DNA from: Streptomyces himalayensis subsp. himalayensis
GTDB taxonomy: Bacteria; Actinomycetota; Actinomycetes; Streptomycetales; Streptomycetaceae
NCBI RefSeq assembly: GCF_013778455.1
Contig: NZ_JACEHE010000017.1
Coordinates: forward strand, 62,001 to 126,000
Direction: 5' to 3'
DNA length: 64,000 bases
In this document: positions 16,085 to 23,890 of the stretch, piece by piece
How the letters are laid out: each line of letters starts with the position of its first letter
How positions within the stretch are numbered: the stretch's first letter is position 1
The notes under the pieces: generated by a model
Databases searched by the model: none
Seen by the model: the letters and a program-made list of their open reading frames with translations, nothing else
Told to the model about the DNA's origin: nothing
Translations under genes and position numbers: made by a program

Positions 16085-17101
16085 TTACGACTCCGCCAGG
16101 ATCTGTCCGACGTAACGTGCCACTGCGCGTACTGCTCCCATCGTTCCCGGGTAGTCCATGCGGGTCGGGCCGACCACGCCGAGCTTGGCGACTGCCTCGC
16201 CGCCCGAACCGTAGCCCACCGACACCACAGACGTGGAGTTGAGCCCCTCATGGGCGATCTCGTGACCGATCCGTACGGTCATGCCCGGATCCTTGGCCTC
16301 GCCGAGCAGCTTGAGGAGCACGACCTGCTCCTCCAGCGCCTCGAGCACCGGCCGGATCGTAAGGGGGAAGTCATGTGCGAAGCGGGTGAGATTGGCGGTT
16401 CCGCCGATCATCAGCCGCTCCTCGGTCTCCTCGACCAGGGTCTCGAGCAATGTCGAGAGCACGGTCGAGACGGTGCCGCGGTCCTCGTTCTCGAAGGCCT
16501 CCGGCAGATCCTGCACCAACTGCGGGACGTCGGTGAAGCGCCGGCCGACGACCCGGCTGTTGAGCCGCGCCCGCAGATCGGCGAGCGAGGTCTCACCGAA
16601 GGGGGCGGGGCAGTCGACCATGCGCTGCTCGACACGGCCGGTGTCCGTGATCAGTACGAGCATCAGCCGGGCCGGAGCCATGGACAGCAGCTCCACATGG
16701 CGCACCGTCGACCGTGTGAGCGACGGATACTGCACCACCGCGACCTGCCGGGTCAGCTGCGCGAGCAGCCGCACCGTGCGTGCCACGACGTCGTCGAGGT
16801 CGACGGCGCCGTCGAGGAAGTTCTGGATGGCCCGGCGCTCGGGCGGGGTCATCGGCTTGACGCCCGCGAGCTTGTCGACGAAGAGGCGGTACCCCTTGTC
16901 CGTGGGGATGCGCCCGGCACTGGTGTGCGGCTGGGCGATATAGCCCTCCTCCTCCAGCACCGCCATGTCGTTGCGCACTGTCGCCGGGGAGACGCCGAGG
17001 CTGTGCCGCTCGGTGAGCGCCTTGGAGCCGACCGGCTCCTCGGTGCCGACATAGTCCTGGACGATGGCGCGCAGCACTTCCAGCCTGCGTTCACTGAGCA
17101 T
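16085..17101 (-). CDS. hrcA: Heat-inducible transcription repressor HrcA
   Basis: A repressor that binds CIRCE elements and controls class I heat-shock genes, 338 aa. The winged-helix N-terminus includes LEVLRAIVQDYVGTEEPVGS and SLGVSPATVRNDMAVLEEEG, then HTSAGRIPTDKGYR. The dimerisation and inserted domains follow, with a C-terminal VGPTRMDYPG segment. The ATG at 17101 has GGAGG upstream; the frame extends 46 codons beyond but only over the CIRCE region. A CIRCE operator at 17159-17185 indicates autorepression. dnaJ follows without a gap. Confidence 0.97.
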   Translation of the reverse strand: MLSERRLEVLRAIVQDYVGTEEPVGSKALTERHSLGVSPATVRNDMAVLEEEGYIAQPHTSAGRIPTDKGYRLFVDKLAGVKPMTPPERRAIQNFLDGAVDLDDVVARTVRLLAQLTRQVAVVQYPSLTRSTVRHVELLSMAPARLMLVLITDTGRVEQRMVDCPAPFGETSLADLRARLNSRVVGRRFTDVPQLVQDLPEAFENEDRGTVSTVLSTLLETLVEETEERLMIGGTANLTRFAHDFPLTIRPVLEALEEQVVLLKLLGEAKDPGMTVRIGHEIAHEGLNSTSVVSVGYGSGGEAVAKLGVVGPTRMDYPGTMGAVRAVARYVGQILAES

Positions 17102-17158
17102 CCGCGCACACCTCCAGTCCAGCTTGTGTCGTCCCGCGTCGTCCCTGCGGCCTCTCGC

Positions 17159-17185
17159 CTGGCACTCACTGTGCGCGAGTGCCAG
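17159..17185. promoter_or_regulatory. CIRCE operator (HrcA site)
   Basis: CTGGCACTC, nine bases, then GAGTGCCAG: a perfect inverted repeat with the CIRCE architecture (consensus TTAGCACTC-N9-GAGTGCTAA). It is centred about 70 bp upstream of the hrcA start. The outer bases are shifted to G and C compared with the consensus, as expected in a high-GC genome. HrcA should bind here and repress hrcA-dnaJ. Confidence 0.95.
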
Positions 17186-17357
17186 CCTTCCCGGGCCAAG
17201 TGTACGGCCGGTAGGTATGGCCCCGGCAAGGGCGGTCACACGTCAGCGCCGCCGATATGTGCGGTCTGGGCTGCGGTGTCGTGCCGCGCCGGGCCGCGGG
17301 CACTAGCGTCGCCGGTAGGAAACGGACTGCGGATGTGACTGCCCGGTCATGGGGATC

Positions 17358-17474
17358 ATGGCGGACGTGACATGGGGGACGTGATGAACGTGACGTGGGG
17401 ACATGAGGGACGTGGCCTGGGGCAGATGATGGACGTGGCGTGGGGGACCTGATGGACGTGGCGTGGGGAACACA
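17358..17474 (+). repeat. Imperfect 22-26 bp tandem repeat at the 5' end of the MBL gene
   Basis: Five consecutive units start at 17358, 17384, 17406, 17429 and 17452. Each resembles ATGGACGTGGCGTGGGGGAC. The last two are nearly identical and the final unit forms the first codons of the hydrolase. Repeated ATG and GTG codons in the array make the translation start ambiguous. Confidence 0.75.
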
Positions 17475-18192
17475 GGGCTGGGAGAAGTTGTCGCCCCGGG
17501 TGGGCCGGCGCCGGCTGCCGGTGTGGGACTGCACGGTCGGCCTGGTCGTGGGCGAGGGGGCGGCGCTCATGGTCGACGCCGGGTCGAGCCTGCGGGAGGG
17601 CGCCGAGTTGCGCCGGGAGGCGCAGCAGCTCCTGGGCGGCGATGACCGGCGCGTGACGCATCTCGCGCTGACGCACCCGCACTTCGACCATGTGCTGGGC
17701 GCGGCGGCGTTCGCGGGCGTCGAGGTGTACGGCCCGGTGGGGCTCGACTGGGTCTTCGCGGCGGGCCGGAAGGATCTGCTGGCCGACGCGGTACGGCACG
17801 GGCTCGACCCGGCGGACGCGGCGGAGGCCGCGGATCTTCTCGTCGCGCCGCGTCACCGGGTGAGCGGCGAGTGGACGCTCGACCTGGGCGGCGGCCACCA
17901 GGTGCTGCTGGCGAATGTGGGCCCGGGCCACACAGGGCACGACATGGCGGTCCTCGTCCCCGCCACCGCCACGACCCCCGAGATCGTCTTCTGCGGAGAC
18001 CTCGTCGAGGAGTCCGGCGAGCCCCAGGCGGGTCCGGACGCGGTGCCGTCCCACTGGCCCGCCGCCCTGGACCGGCTGCTCAGCCTGGGCGGCGAGGACG
18101 CGGTTTACGTACCCGGCCATGGAGCAGCGGTGAATGCGGCGTTTGTCCGGGCGCAACGCGATCAGCTGGCGGCCCGGTTCGGCGTGTCGTAG
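17452..18192 (+). CDS. MBL-fold metallo-hydrolase
   Basis: A metallo-beta-lactamase-fold hydrolase, 246 aa from the ATG at 17452. The zinc motif HPHFDH is at about residues 75-80 after LALT; later ligands are in GPGHTGHDM, FCGDLVEES and VPGHGAAV. Substrate unknown; the layout is glyoxalase-II or general hydrolase type. The start is hard to fix because the upstream tandem repeat offers an in-frame GTG at 17440. I prefer 17452, with GGGGGA about 5 bases before it. It diverges from hrcA and is followed 34 bp later by the DUF3097 gene. Confidence 0.85.
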   Translation: MDVAWGTQGWEKLSPRVGRRRLPVWDCTVGLVVGEGAALMVDAGSSLREGAELRREAQQLLGGDDRRVTHLALTHPHFDHVLGAAAFAGVEVYGPVGLDWVFAAGRKDLLADAVRHGLDPADAAEAADLLVAPRHRVSGEWTLDLGGGHQVLLANVGPGHTGHDMAVLVPATATTPEIVFCGDLVEESGEPQAGPDAVPSHWPAALDRLLSLGGEDAVYVPGHGAAVNAAFVRAQRDQLAARFGVS

Positions 18193-18226
18193 TCACGACC
18201 CGCGCCTTCTCCCTATCGTCATTCGA

Positions 18227-19027
18227 ATGCGCCAGTACACTCCGGACCTCACCCCACCCTGGAAGAAGCCGAAGGCGGCACCGGAAGTCCCGGCGGAACC
18301 GGGACTGGTCGTCGAGGAGCCGGGGACCGGCTTCTGCGGCGCGGTGATCCGCTGCGAGGCGGGCACGGTCACGCTGGAGGACCGCTTCGGCAAGCACCGG
18401 GTGTTCCCGCTGGAGCCCCGCGGGTTCCTGCTGGAGGGCAAGGTGGTGACCCTCGTCCGCCCCTCCGGAGCGACGCCGGTGCGTCCCACTCGTACGGCCT
18501 CCGGTTCGGTCGCGGTGCCGGGCGCGCGGGCCCGGGTGGCGCGTGCCGGGCGGATCTACGTCGAGGGCCGCCACGACGCCGAACTGGTCGAGAAGGTGTG
18601 GGGCGACGACCTGCGCATCGAGGGCGTGGTCGTCGAGTACCTGGAGGGCGTCGACGACCTCCCGTCGATCGTCGCGGACTTCTCCCCCGGCCCGGACGCC
18701 CGCCTTGGCGTCCTCGTGGACCACCTGGTCCCGGGCTCGAAGGAGTCCCGCATCGCCGAGTCGGTGACGAGCGAGTACGCGCTGGTGGTCGGCCACCCGT
18801 TCATCGACATCTGGGAGGCGGTGAAGCCGTCGGCGGTCGGCATCCGCGCATGGCCGACGGTGCCGCGGGGCCAGGACTGGAAGACGGGGGTCTGCAGGGC
18901 ACTGGGCTGGCCGGAGAACACGGGCGCGGCATGGCAGCACATCCTGTCCAGGGTCCACTCGTACAAGGACCTGGAACCTGCGTTGCTGGGCAAGGTGGAG
19001 GAGTTGATCGACTTCGTGACGTCGTAG
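18227..19027 (+). CDS. DUF3097 family protein
   Basis: A conserved actinobacterial protein of 266 aa and unknown function (DUF3097). After a proline-rich start (MRQYTPDLTPPWKKPK) comes a basic beta-rich segment. Then GRIYVEGRHDAELVEKVWG and later RLGVLVDHLVPGSKES recall the Glu and Asp motifs of TOPRIM nucleases and primases, such as RNase M5. That resemblance is my inference. The C-terminus has WQHILSRVHSYKDLEPALLG. The ATG at 18227 is chosen because the conserved part starts there; the frame is open 31 codons further upstream inside the MBL gene. No signal peptide or membrane segment. Confidence 0.88.
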   Translation: MRQYTPDLTPPWKKPKAAPEVPAEPGLVVEEPGTGFCGAVIRCEAGTVTLEDRFGKHRVFPLEPRGFLLEGKVVTLVRPSGATPVRPTRTASGSVAVPGARARVARAGRIYVEGRHDAELVEKVWGDDLRIEGVVVEYLEGVDDLPSIVADFSPGPDARLGVLVDHLVPGSKESRIAESVTSEYALVVGHPFIDIWEAVKPSAVGIRAWPTVPRGQDWKTGVCRALGWPENTGAAWQHILSRVHSYKDLEPALLGKVEELIDFVTS

Positions 19028-19105
19028 CTACGCAGCTGCGGGCAATCGTGCCTCCCCCAGGCCCTTAAGGCAATGGGGGAGGGTGGGCGCAGCGGCACCC
19101 AGCGA
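19028..19105. repeat. Diverged intergenic repeat between convergent genes
   Basis: Contains CTGCGGGCAATCGTGCC and GGGGGAGGGTGGGCGCAGC, related to copy A2 at 14801-14887. An inner palindrome CCTCCCCCAGGCC / GGCAATGGGGGAGG can form a hairpin. It lies between the convergent DUF3097 and hemW genes, so it may terminate both. Confidence 0.5.
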
Positions 19106-19152
19106 GCGCCGGTAAGCGACCCCCGCCCCTGCCCAGCCCAGCTCCGGGCGCC

Positions 19153-20385
19153 TCAGTCCACCAGGTCCCGCACCACCGCATCCGCAAGCAACCGCCCCCG
19201 CAGCGTGAGAACGGCAAGCCCGTCCCCGTACGGACCGCTCTGGAGAAGCCCCTCGGACAGCGCCCGCCTGGACGCGGCGAGACCGTCCGGGCGGAGGAGG
19301 GACAACGGGCACCCCTCCCGAAGCCGCAGCTCCAGCAGAATCCGCTCCACACGCCGGTCCTCATCGGAGAGGACCTCGCGCCCGGCCCCCGGCGACCGTC
19401 CCGCCGCCAGGGCCCCCGCATACGCCCCCGGATGCTTGACGTTCCACCACCGCACCCCGCCCACATGGCTGTGCGCCCCGGGCCCGGCGCCCCACCAGTC
19501 GGCGCCGCGCCAGTACAGCTCGTTGTGGAGGCACCGCCCGGCCTCCGAGGTGGCCCAGTTGGAGACCTCGTACCACTCGAAGCCGGCCCCGGACAGTGCC
19601 TCCTCCGCGATCAGATAGCGGTCCGCGTGCACGTCGTCGTCGGTCATCGGGATCTCGCCACGGCGGATCCGGCGGGCGAGCTGGGTGCCCTCCTCGACGA
19701 TCAGCGCGTACGCCGAGACGTGGTCCGGACCGGCGCCGATGGCCGCGTCGAGGGAGGCGCGCCAGTCGTCGTCCGACTCCCCCGGCGTGCCGTAGATCAG
19801 GTCGAGGTTGACGTGCTCGAAGCCCGCCGCGCGCGCCTCGGCGACGCAGGCCTCGGGCCGCCCGGGGGTGTGCGTGCGGTCCAGGATCTTCAGGACGTGC
19901 TGCCGGGCGCTCTGCATGCCGAAGGAGATCCGGTTGAAGCCGCCCTCGCGCAGGGCCGCCAGGTACGCCGGGTCGACGGACTCCGGGTTCGCCTCCGTGG
20001 TGATCTCCGCGTCGTCCGCGAGCCCGAACTCGTCACGGATCGCCGCCAGCATGCGTACGAGATCGTCCGCGGCCAGCAGGGTCGGCGTACCGCCCCCGAC
20101 GAAGACCGTCCGCACCTGCCGCGGGTCGTCGCCCAGCACCTTGCGGGCGAGGCGGATCTCGTCGGTCAGGGTCGCCGCGTAGTTGTCGCGGGACGCGAGC
20201 ACGCCGCCGGTGCCGCGCAGCTCGGTCGCGGTGTACGTGTTGAAGTCGCAGTAGCCGCAGCGGGTCGCGCAGTACGGGACGTGCAGATAGAACCCGAGGG
20301 GGCGGTCGGCGGCGCCGGCAAGGGCGTGCGCGGGCAGCGCGCCGTCCTCGGGCACGGGCTCGCCGTCGGGGAGTGCGGAAGGCAT
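19153..20385 (-). CDS. hemW: Radical SAM protein HemW (CPO-like heme chaperone)
   Basis: A radical SAM protein of 410 aa related to HemN. HemW is regarded as a heme-trafficking protein, not a coproporphyrinogen oxidase. The iron-sulfur motif CATRCGYC (C-x3-C-x2-C) lies near residue 55, with VPY before it. VFVGGGTPTLL, ITTEANPES, RISFGMQS, VNLDLIYGTPGE and YEVSNWA follow in family order. The C-terminal HemN domain has LRLREGCPLSLL. Start ATG 20385 (MPSALPDG) is the usual Streptomyces start; another ATG lies nine bases upstream. The 69-bp gap to the phosphatase gene upstream suggests possible co-transcription. Confidence 0.93.
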   Translation of the reverse strand: MPSALPDGEPVPEDGALPAHALAGAADRPLGFYLHVPYCATRCGYCDFNTYTATELRGTGGVLASRDNYAATLTDEIRLARKVLGDDPRQVRTVFVGGGTPTLLAADDLVRMLAAIRDEFGLADDAEITTEANPESVDPAYLAALREGGFNRISFGMQSARQHVLKILDRTHTPGRPEACVAEARAAGFEHVNLDLIYGTPGESDDDWRASLDAAIGAGPDHVSAYALIVEEGTQLARRIRRGEIPMTDDDVHADRYLIAEEALSGAGFEWYEVSNWATSEAGRCLHNELYWRGADWWGAGPGAHSHVGGVRWWNVKHPGAYAGALAAGRSPGAGREVLSDEDRRVERILLELRLREGCPLSLLRPDGLAASRRALSEGLLQSGPYGDGLAVLTLRGRLLADAVVRDLVD

Positions 20386-20454
20386 GCGTTCCATTGTCCC
20401 GTACCGGAGGAATACGCCGGACCGTACCGACAAGCGGACCACCGCCAAGGCTGC

Positions 20455-23109
20455 TCACTGCGCCTGGAGCACCAGCAGCGCAAGATCGTCCTCCGGAGGC
20501 CCGTCCGCGAACTCGTGGACCAGCCGCCGGATCCGCTCGGCCACGAGGGGCGCGCTCAGCCCGGCGCAGTCGGACAGCGCGACCGCGAGCCCGTCGCCGT
20601 CGTCGAACTGGCGCCGCCCGGAGCGACGCTCCGTCACCCCGTCCGTGACGCACAGCAGCGTGTCGCCGGCACGCAGCTCGAAGGTCTCACTCTGGTACGT
20701 CACGTCCTCGACCACCCCCAGCAGCACCTGGGGCCCGGCCGCGGCCCGTACGTCACCGTCGGGCCGCAACAGCAGCGGCAGCGGGTGCCCGGCGGAGGCG
20801 AGGGTGCAGCGCATCCCTTCGCCGGTGGGGACCAGCTCGCCGTAGAGGACGGAGAGGAAGCGGGGCATGGAGCCCTCGGGCGGCACCTCCGGGCCGCCCA
20901 CGGCGGCGATGGCGCGCGCGGCCGCGTCCGCCGCCTCCGTGGCGTCGTCGAGCAGCAGCTGGTTGAGGCGGTCGAGGACCTCGGAGACCTGGTAGCCCTC
21001 GCGGGCCAGCAGCCGCAGCCACGGCCGGGCGAGACCGATGACGACGGCGGCCTCGGGCCCCTTGCCCTGGACGTCGCCGAGCGCGAAGCACCAGCGTCCG
21101 TCGCCGGCGGGGAACACGTCGTAGAAGTCGCCGCCCGGACCGCCCTTGTCCCGCGGCTCGTAGACGAGGGCGGACTCGACGCCCGGGATCTTCGCGACCG
21201 CCGTGGGCAGCAGTCCGCGCTGGAGGACGCGGCTGATGGTGGCCTGGCGGGCGTACTGCCGGGCCGCGCCGATGGCGAGCGAGACGCGGCGGCTGAAGTC
21301 CTCGACGAGCCCGGTGATCTCGTCGGGGAAACGAGCGAGACCGGCCCTGCCGATGACCAGAGTGCCGAGCGGCCGTCCGCCCGCGATCAGCCGGTACGCG
21401 AGGGCCGTGCCTGTCACCTCGGACGAGCCGTCCGACGCGCCGTCCGACGAGCCGGGCCACGGCACCGGGACGGCCCCGGAACGCAGCGTCTCGCGGAGGA
21501 TCGGCGGCTCTTTCTCCAGGATGCGGCGGAGCTCCTCGATGCGGTTCTCGCTGACGTGCCAGACGCGGGCGAGCCGCGGCCAGGCGGACGGTCCCGCCCC
21601 GGCGCCGCCGTGCCGGCCGCCTGTTCTGCCGTCCGTGCCCCAGCCCGCCCTGCCGTCCTCGTCGTTCAGCCATACGGCGCACCAGTCGGCGAACCGCGGC
21701 ACCAGGAGCTGTCCGGCGAGGGCCGCGACGAGGTCCTCGTCGAGCTGCCCGGCCAGCAGGTCGGACGCCTCGGCCAGAAAAGAGAGGGCGCCGCGGTTGA
21801 CCCAGTCGTGATCCCGGGGGATGCGCCCGTGCGACGGGGACGGGACGTCGGCCTCGCTGAGCCCGCGCTGCAGGATGCTCTCACCTGCGTACGCCTCGAG
21901 CTGCAGGATGCTCTCACCTGCGTACGCCTCGATCTCCTGCGCGGCCGGCATGCCGGTGATCGGCAGCCGCGCCCAGACGGTCTTGGTGCCGGGGCGGTAG
22001 GTGACCCCCCAGGACGTGCAGAGCGCGGAGACGAGCTGCAGTCCGCGGCCGAACTCGGGGATGCCCTGCGCCATCGGGAGGTCGTCACCGCGCACCGCGC
22101 GTGCGGGGTGGTGGTCGGAGACCTCGATGAGGAGGGAACCGGTGGCCTCGGCGTCGGCGGGGTGGTCGGCGGTGCCGGTGGTGCGACGGTCCGGGGAGTA
22201 CGCACCAGACTCGGTGGTCCGCTCGTCCGGTGCGTACTCGGCACCTTCCGAGGCGTGACCGTCCGGCGGGTAGGCATCGGGCTCCGCGCCCAGGCTGTGG
22301 CTGTACGTGCCGTACGCGACGGCCTCCGCGAACCGGCTGTCCGGGGCGTACGCGGGGGCCTCCGCTGCCTGGCCGTCCCGCGTGTACACGCCGGGTTCGG
22401 CGGCCTGGCGATCCAGGACATACCCGTCGGGCTCAGCCTGGCCGTCCAGCGTGTACGCGTACGGCTCAGCGGCCGCGACCCGGCCGCCCGAGGCATACGC
22501 GGCAAGCTCGGCGACCCGGCCGGCCGTGACGTACGAGCCGGGAGGCTCGGGCTGCTCGGGCGGTTCCAGTCGGCACAGCAGCTCCACGTCGGTGCCCGCG
22601 TGCACGACGGCGTTGGTGACGAGCTCGCTCACGAGGACCAACGCGTCGTCGATGAGACGTTCGGCGACGGACGCCGCGAGAACGGAGTGCGGGGCCCACT
22701 CATCCGCGGCCACGGCCTCGGCGGCAACGACATCCCCAGCGATGGGGTCGGCGGGCGCGCAGCCCGCCGGCACAGCATCCGTAGCCACGGCAGCACCCGT
22801 CGCGGCGGTATCCGTAGCCACGGCGGCATCCGTCGCGGCGGCATCCGTAGCCACGGCGGCACCCGTCGCGGCGGCATCGGCGGACCCGCAGCCCCCCGGC
22901 ACGCCCGCCACCGGCACGCCCTCCGCCGCCCCGGCATTCGTCGCCCCCGCCCACTCCTCCAGCACCGCACGCACGAAGCGGCGTGCGGCGGCCGGTGCGA
23001 GCGGGTTGCCGGGCAGTGACGTACGCGCGACCGGCAGCGGTCCAGGCCGGTGCTCCGGTGACTCGGCGGCACGGAACGCGGTCTTCCGTTGCCTTGGGAT
23101 GGGCCCCAC
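20455..23109 (-). CDS. SpoIIE-type PP2C phosphatase with split HATPase domain and GAF
   Basis: A signalling protein of 884 aa. The N-terminal GHKL/HATPase (anti-sigma-kinase-like) domain has PAAARRFVRAVLEEW and DALVLVSELVTNAVVHAG, then continues after an insertion with LLIEVSDHHPARAV, GRGLQLVSALC and YRPGTKTVWARLP. A GAF-like sensor follows at about 435-625. The PP2C/SpoIIE domain (about 640-884) has YEPRDKGGPGGDFYDVF, LGDVQGKGPEAA and DDLALLVLQ. Such proteins release anti-sigma antagonists or work in stress and development. The GTG start at 23109 has AGGAG upstream. Three low-complexity repeat blocks lie inside it. I expect ATP binding to be unaffected only if the insert loops out. Confidence 0.9.
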   Translation of the reverse strand: MGPIPRQRKTAFRAAESPEHRPGPLPVARTSLPGNPLAPAAARRFVRAVLEEWAGATNAGAAEGVPVAGVPGGCGSADAAATGAAVATDAAATDAAVATDTAATGAAVATDAVPAGCAPADPIAGDVVAAEAVAADEWAPHSVLAASVAERLIDDALVLVSELVTNAVVHAGTDVELLCRLEPPEQPEPPGSYVTAGRVAELAAYASGGRVAAAEPYAYTLDGQAEPDGYVLDRQAAEPGVYTRDGQAAEAPAYAPDSRFAEAVAYGTYSHSLGAEPDAYPPDGHASEGAEYAPDERTTESGAYSPDRRTTGTADHPADAEATGSLLIEVSDHHPARAVRGDDLPMAQGIPEFGRGLQLVSALCTSWGVTYRPGTKTVWARLPITGMPAAQEIEAYAGESILQLEAYAGESILQRGLSEADVPSPSHGRIPRDHDWVNRGALSFLAEASDLLAGQLDEDLVAALAGQLLVPRFADWCAVWLNDEDGRAGWGTDGRTGGRHGGAGAGPSAWPRLARVWHVSENRIEELRRILEKEPPILRETLRSGAVPVPWPGSSDGASDGSSEVTGTALAYRLIAGGRPLGTLVIGRAGLARFPDEITGLVEDFSRRVSLAIGAARQYARQATISRVLQRGLLPTAVAKIPGVESALVYEPRDKGGPGGDFYDVFPAGDGRWCFALGDVQGKGPEAAVVIGLARPWLRLLAREGYQVSEVLDRLNQLLLDDATEAADAAARAIAAVGGPEVPPEGSMPRFLSVLYGELVPTGEGMRCTLASAGHPLPLLLRPDGDVRAAAGPQVLLGVVEDVTYQSETFELRAGDTLLCVTDGVTERRSGRRQFDDGDGLAVALSDCAGLSAPLVAERIRRLVHEFADGPPEDDLALLVLQAQ
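21868..21933 (-). repeat. 33-bp tandem duplication in the phosphatase gene
   Basis: Two copies of a 33-bp unit (21868-21900 and 21901-21933) differ only in the last base. They encode EAYAGESILQL twice, in the linker after the HATPase domain. The frame is preserved. It looks like a recent duplication. Confidence 0.92.
22144..22560 (-). repeat. Low-complexity insertion of about 12-residue repeats inside the HATPase domain
   Basis: Residues about 184-322 separate the Asn-box helix from the strand LLIEVSDHH. They consist of about eight degenerate units of the form Y-x-x-D-x-(R/Q/H)-x-(A/T)-E, such as YVLDRQAAEPG, YTRDGQAAEAPA, YAPDERTTESGA and YSPDRRTTGTA. In ordinary family members these two elements are close together. 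Confidence 0.8.
22779..22878 (-). repeat. Ala/Thr repeat in the phosphatase N-terminus
   Basis: Residues about 78-111 are three tandem copies close to AATGAAVATDA, with a 30-36 bp DNA period. They lie between the first helix of the HATPase domain and the Asn-box helix, another place where normal homologues are short. Confidence 0.8.
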
Positions 23110-23210
23110 TGTGCGGCTCCTGAGCAGTTCGGCGAATAGGCCTCAGGCGACTCGGACAGAGTGACAGACTGACCACGCCCATAAGCACCGAGTTACCGAA
23201 GTGGCCGGTC

Positions 23211-23400
23211 ATGAGTGAGAACAGTGCTTTGCGCATGCTCGAAAAGAGACAGATTCCGCCCTCGGATCTGCGTTCTCTGCTCGCCGCCATGACGGCTCTG
23301 CGCAACGGTGACTTGCGTGTGCGGGCCACCGAGGGAGCCGACGGGTCACGGCTGAACTGACCGCCGTCTTCAGCCAGATCGCCGACCGAGAGCAGCATTC
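23211..23400 (+). pseudogene. Fragment of a HAMP-domain sensor kinase gene, frameshifted
   Basis: The ATG at 23211 opens 49 codons ending at 23358-23360. The product contains DLRSLLAAMTALRNGDLRVR, which resembles the start of HAMP-array hybrid histidine kinases. After the stop, a shifted frame reads ELTAVFSQIADREQH, which continues that family's HAMP pattern. This suggests one frameshift near 23350 and loss of everything downstream. The remaining 490 bp to the fadD end carry no convincing gene. The reading is a remnant; a short functional leader peptide is less likely. Confidence 0.6.
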
Positions 23401-23550
23401 TCCTGGAAGGCAGGCCGCGCCGGCCGGGTGCTCGCGGGACGCCGGGAGCGTACCCAAGCCCGTGAACGTGGACCGGCTGCTGACGGTCGTCTGCGCCCTC
23501 CTCGATCCCGAGGGCGGCGGGCCCGACGGGGCAGAGGGCGACGGCACCGT

Positions 23551-23627
23551 GGGCGAGGGCGCCGAGGGCGGCGGCCCGAGGGCGAGGGCGCCGAGGGCGG
23601 CGGCCCGAGGGCGAGGGCGCCGAGGGG
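23551..23627 (+). repeat. 29-bp tandem repeat in a gene-free stretch
   Basis: Two full copies (23551-23579 and 23580-23608) and a partial third of a G-rich unit beginning GGGCGAGGGCGCCGAGGGCG. The period is not a multiple of three, so it would break any reading frame, in keeping with decayed sequence. The whole stretch 23401-23890 shows no supported gene. Confidence 0.8.
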
Positions 23628-23890
23628 CACGACGTCACGGGCCGTATCGCCGAGGTCCCCGACGCCGAGGCACGCCGCCATGCGTGATGAATCCGTTGTT
23701 CCGGGACGGCCGGGCGCTCAGAGCGATTCTCTGAGCCCGCCGTCCCGCCGCCGACCGAGTGAGGCACCTGGCTATGCCGAAGAACCATGTCCGCCACATG
23801 GAGACCCCGGTGAGGGAGATGCGCGGCGAGACCGGCTAGCCGACGGCAATGCGGTGGGCGGACCGCAGCGCGTCCCGCCCACCGCACGCG

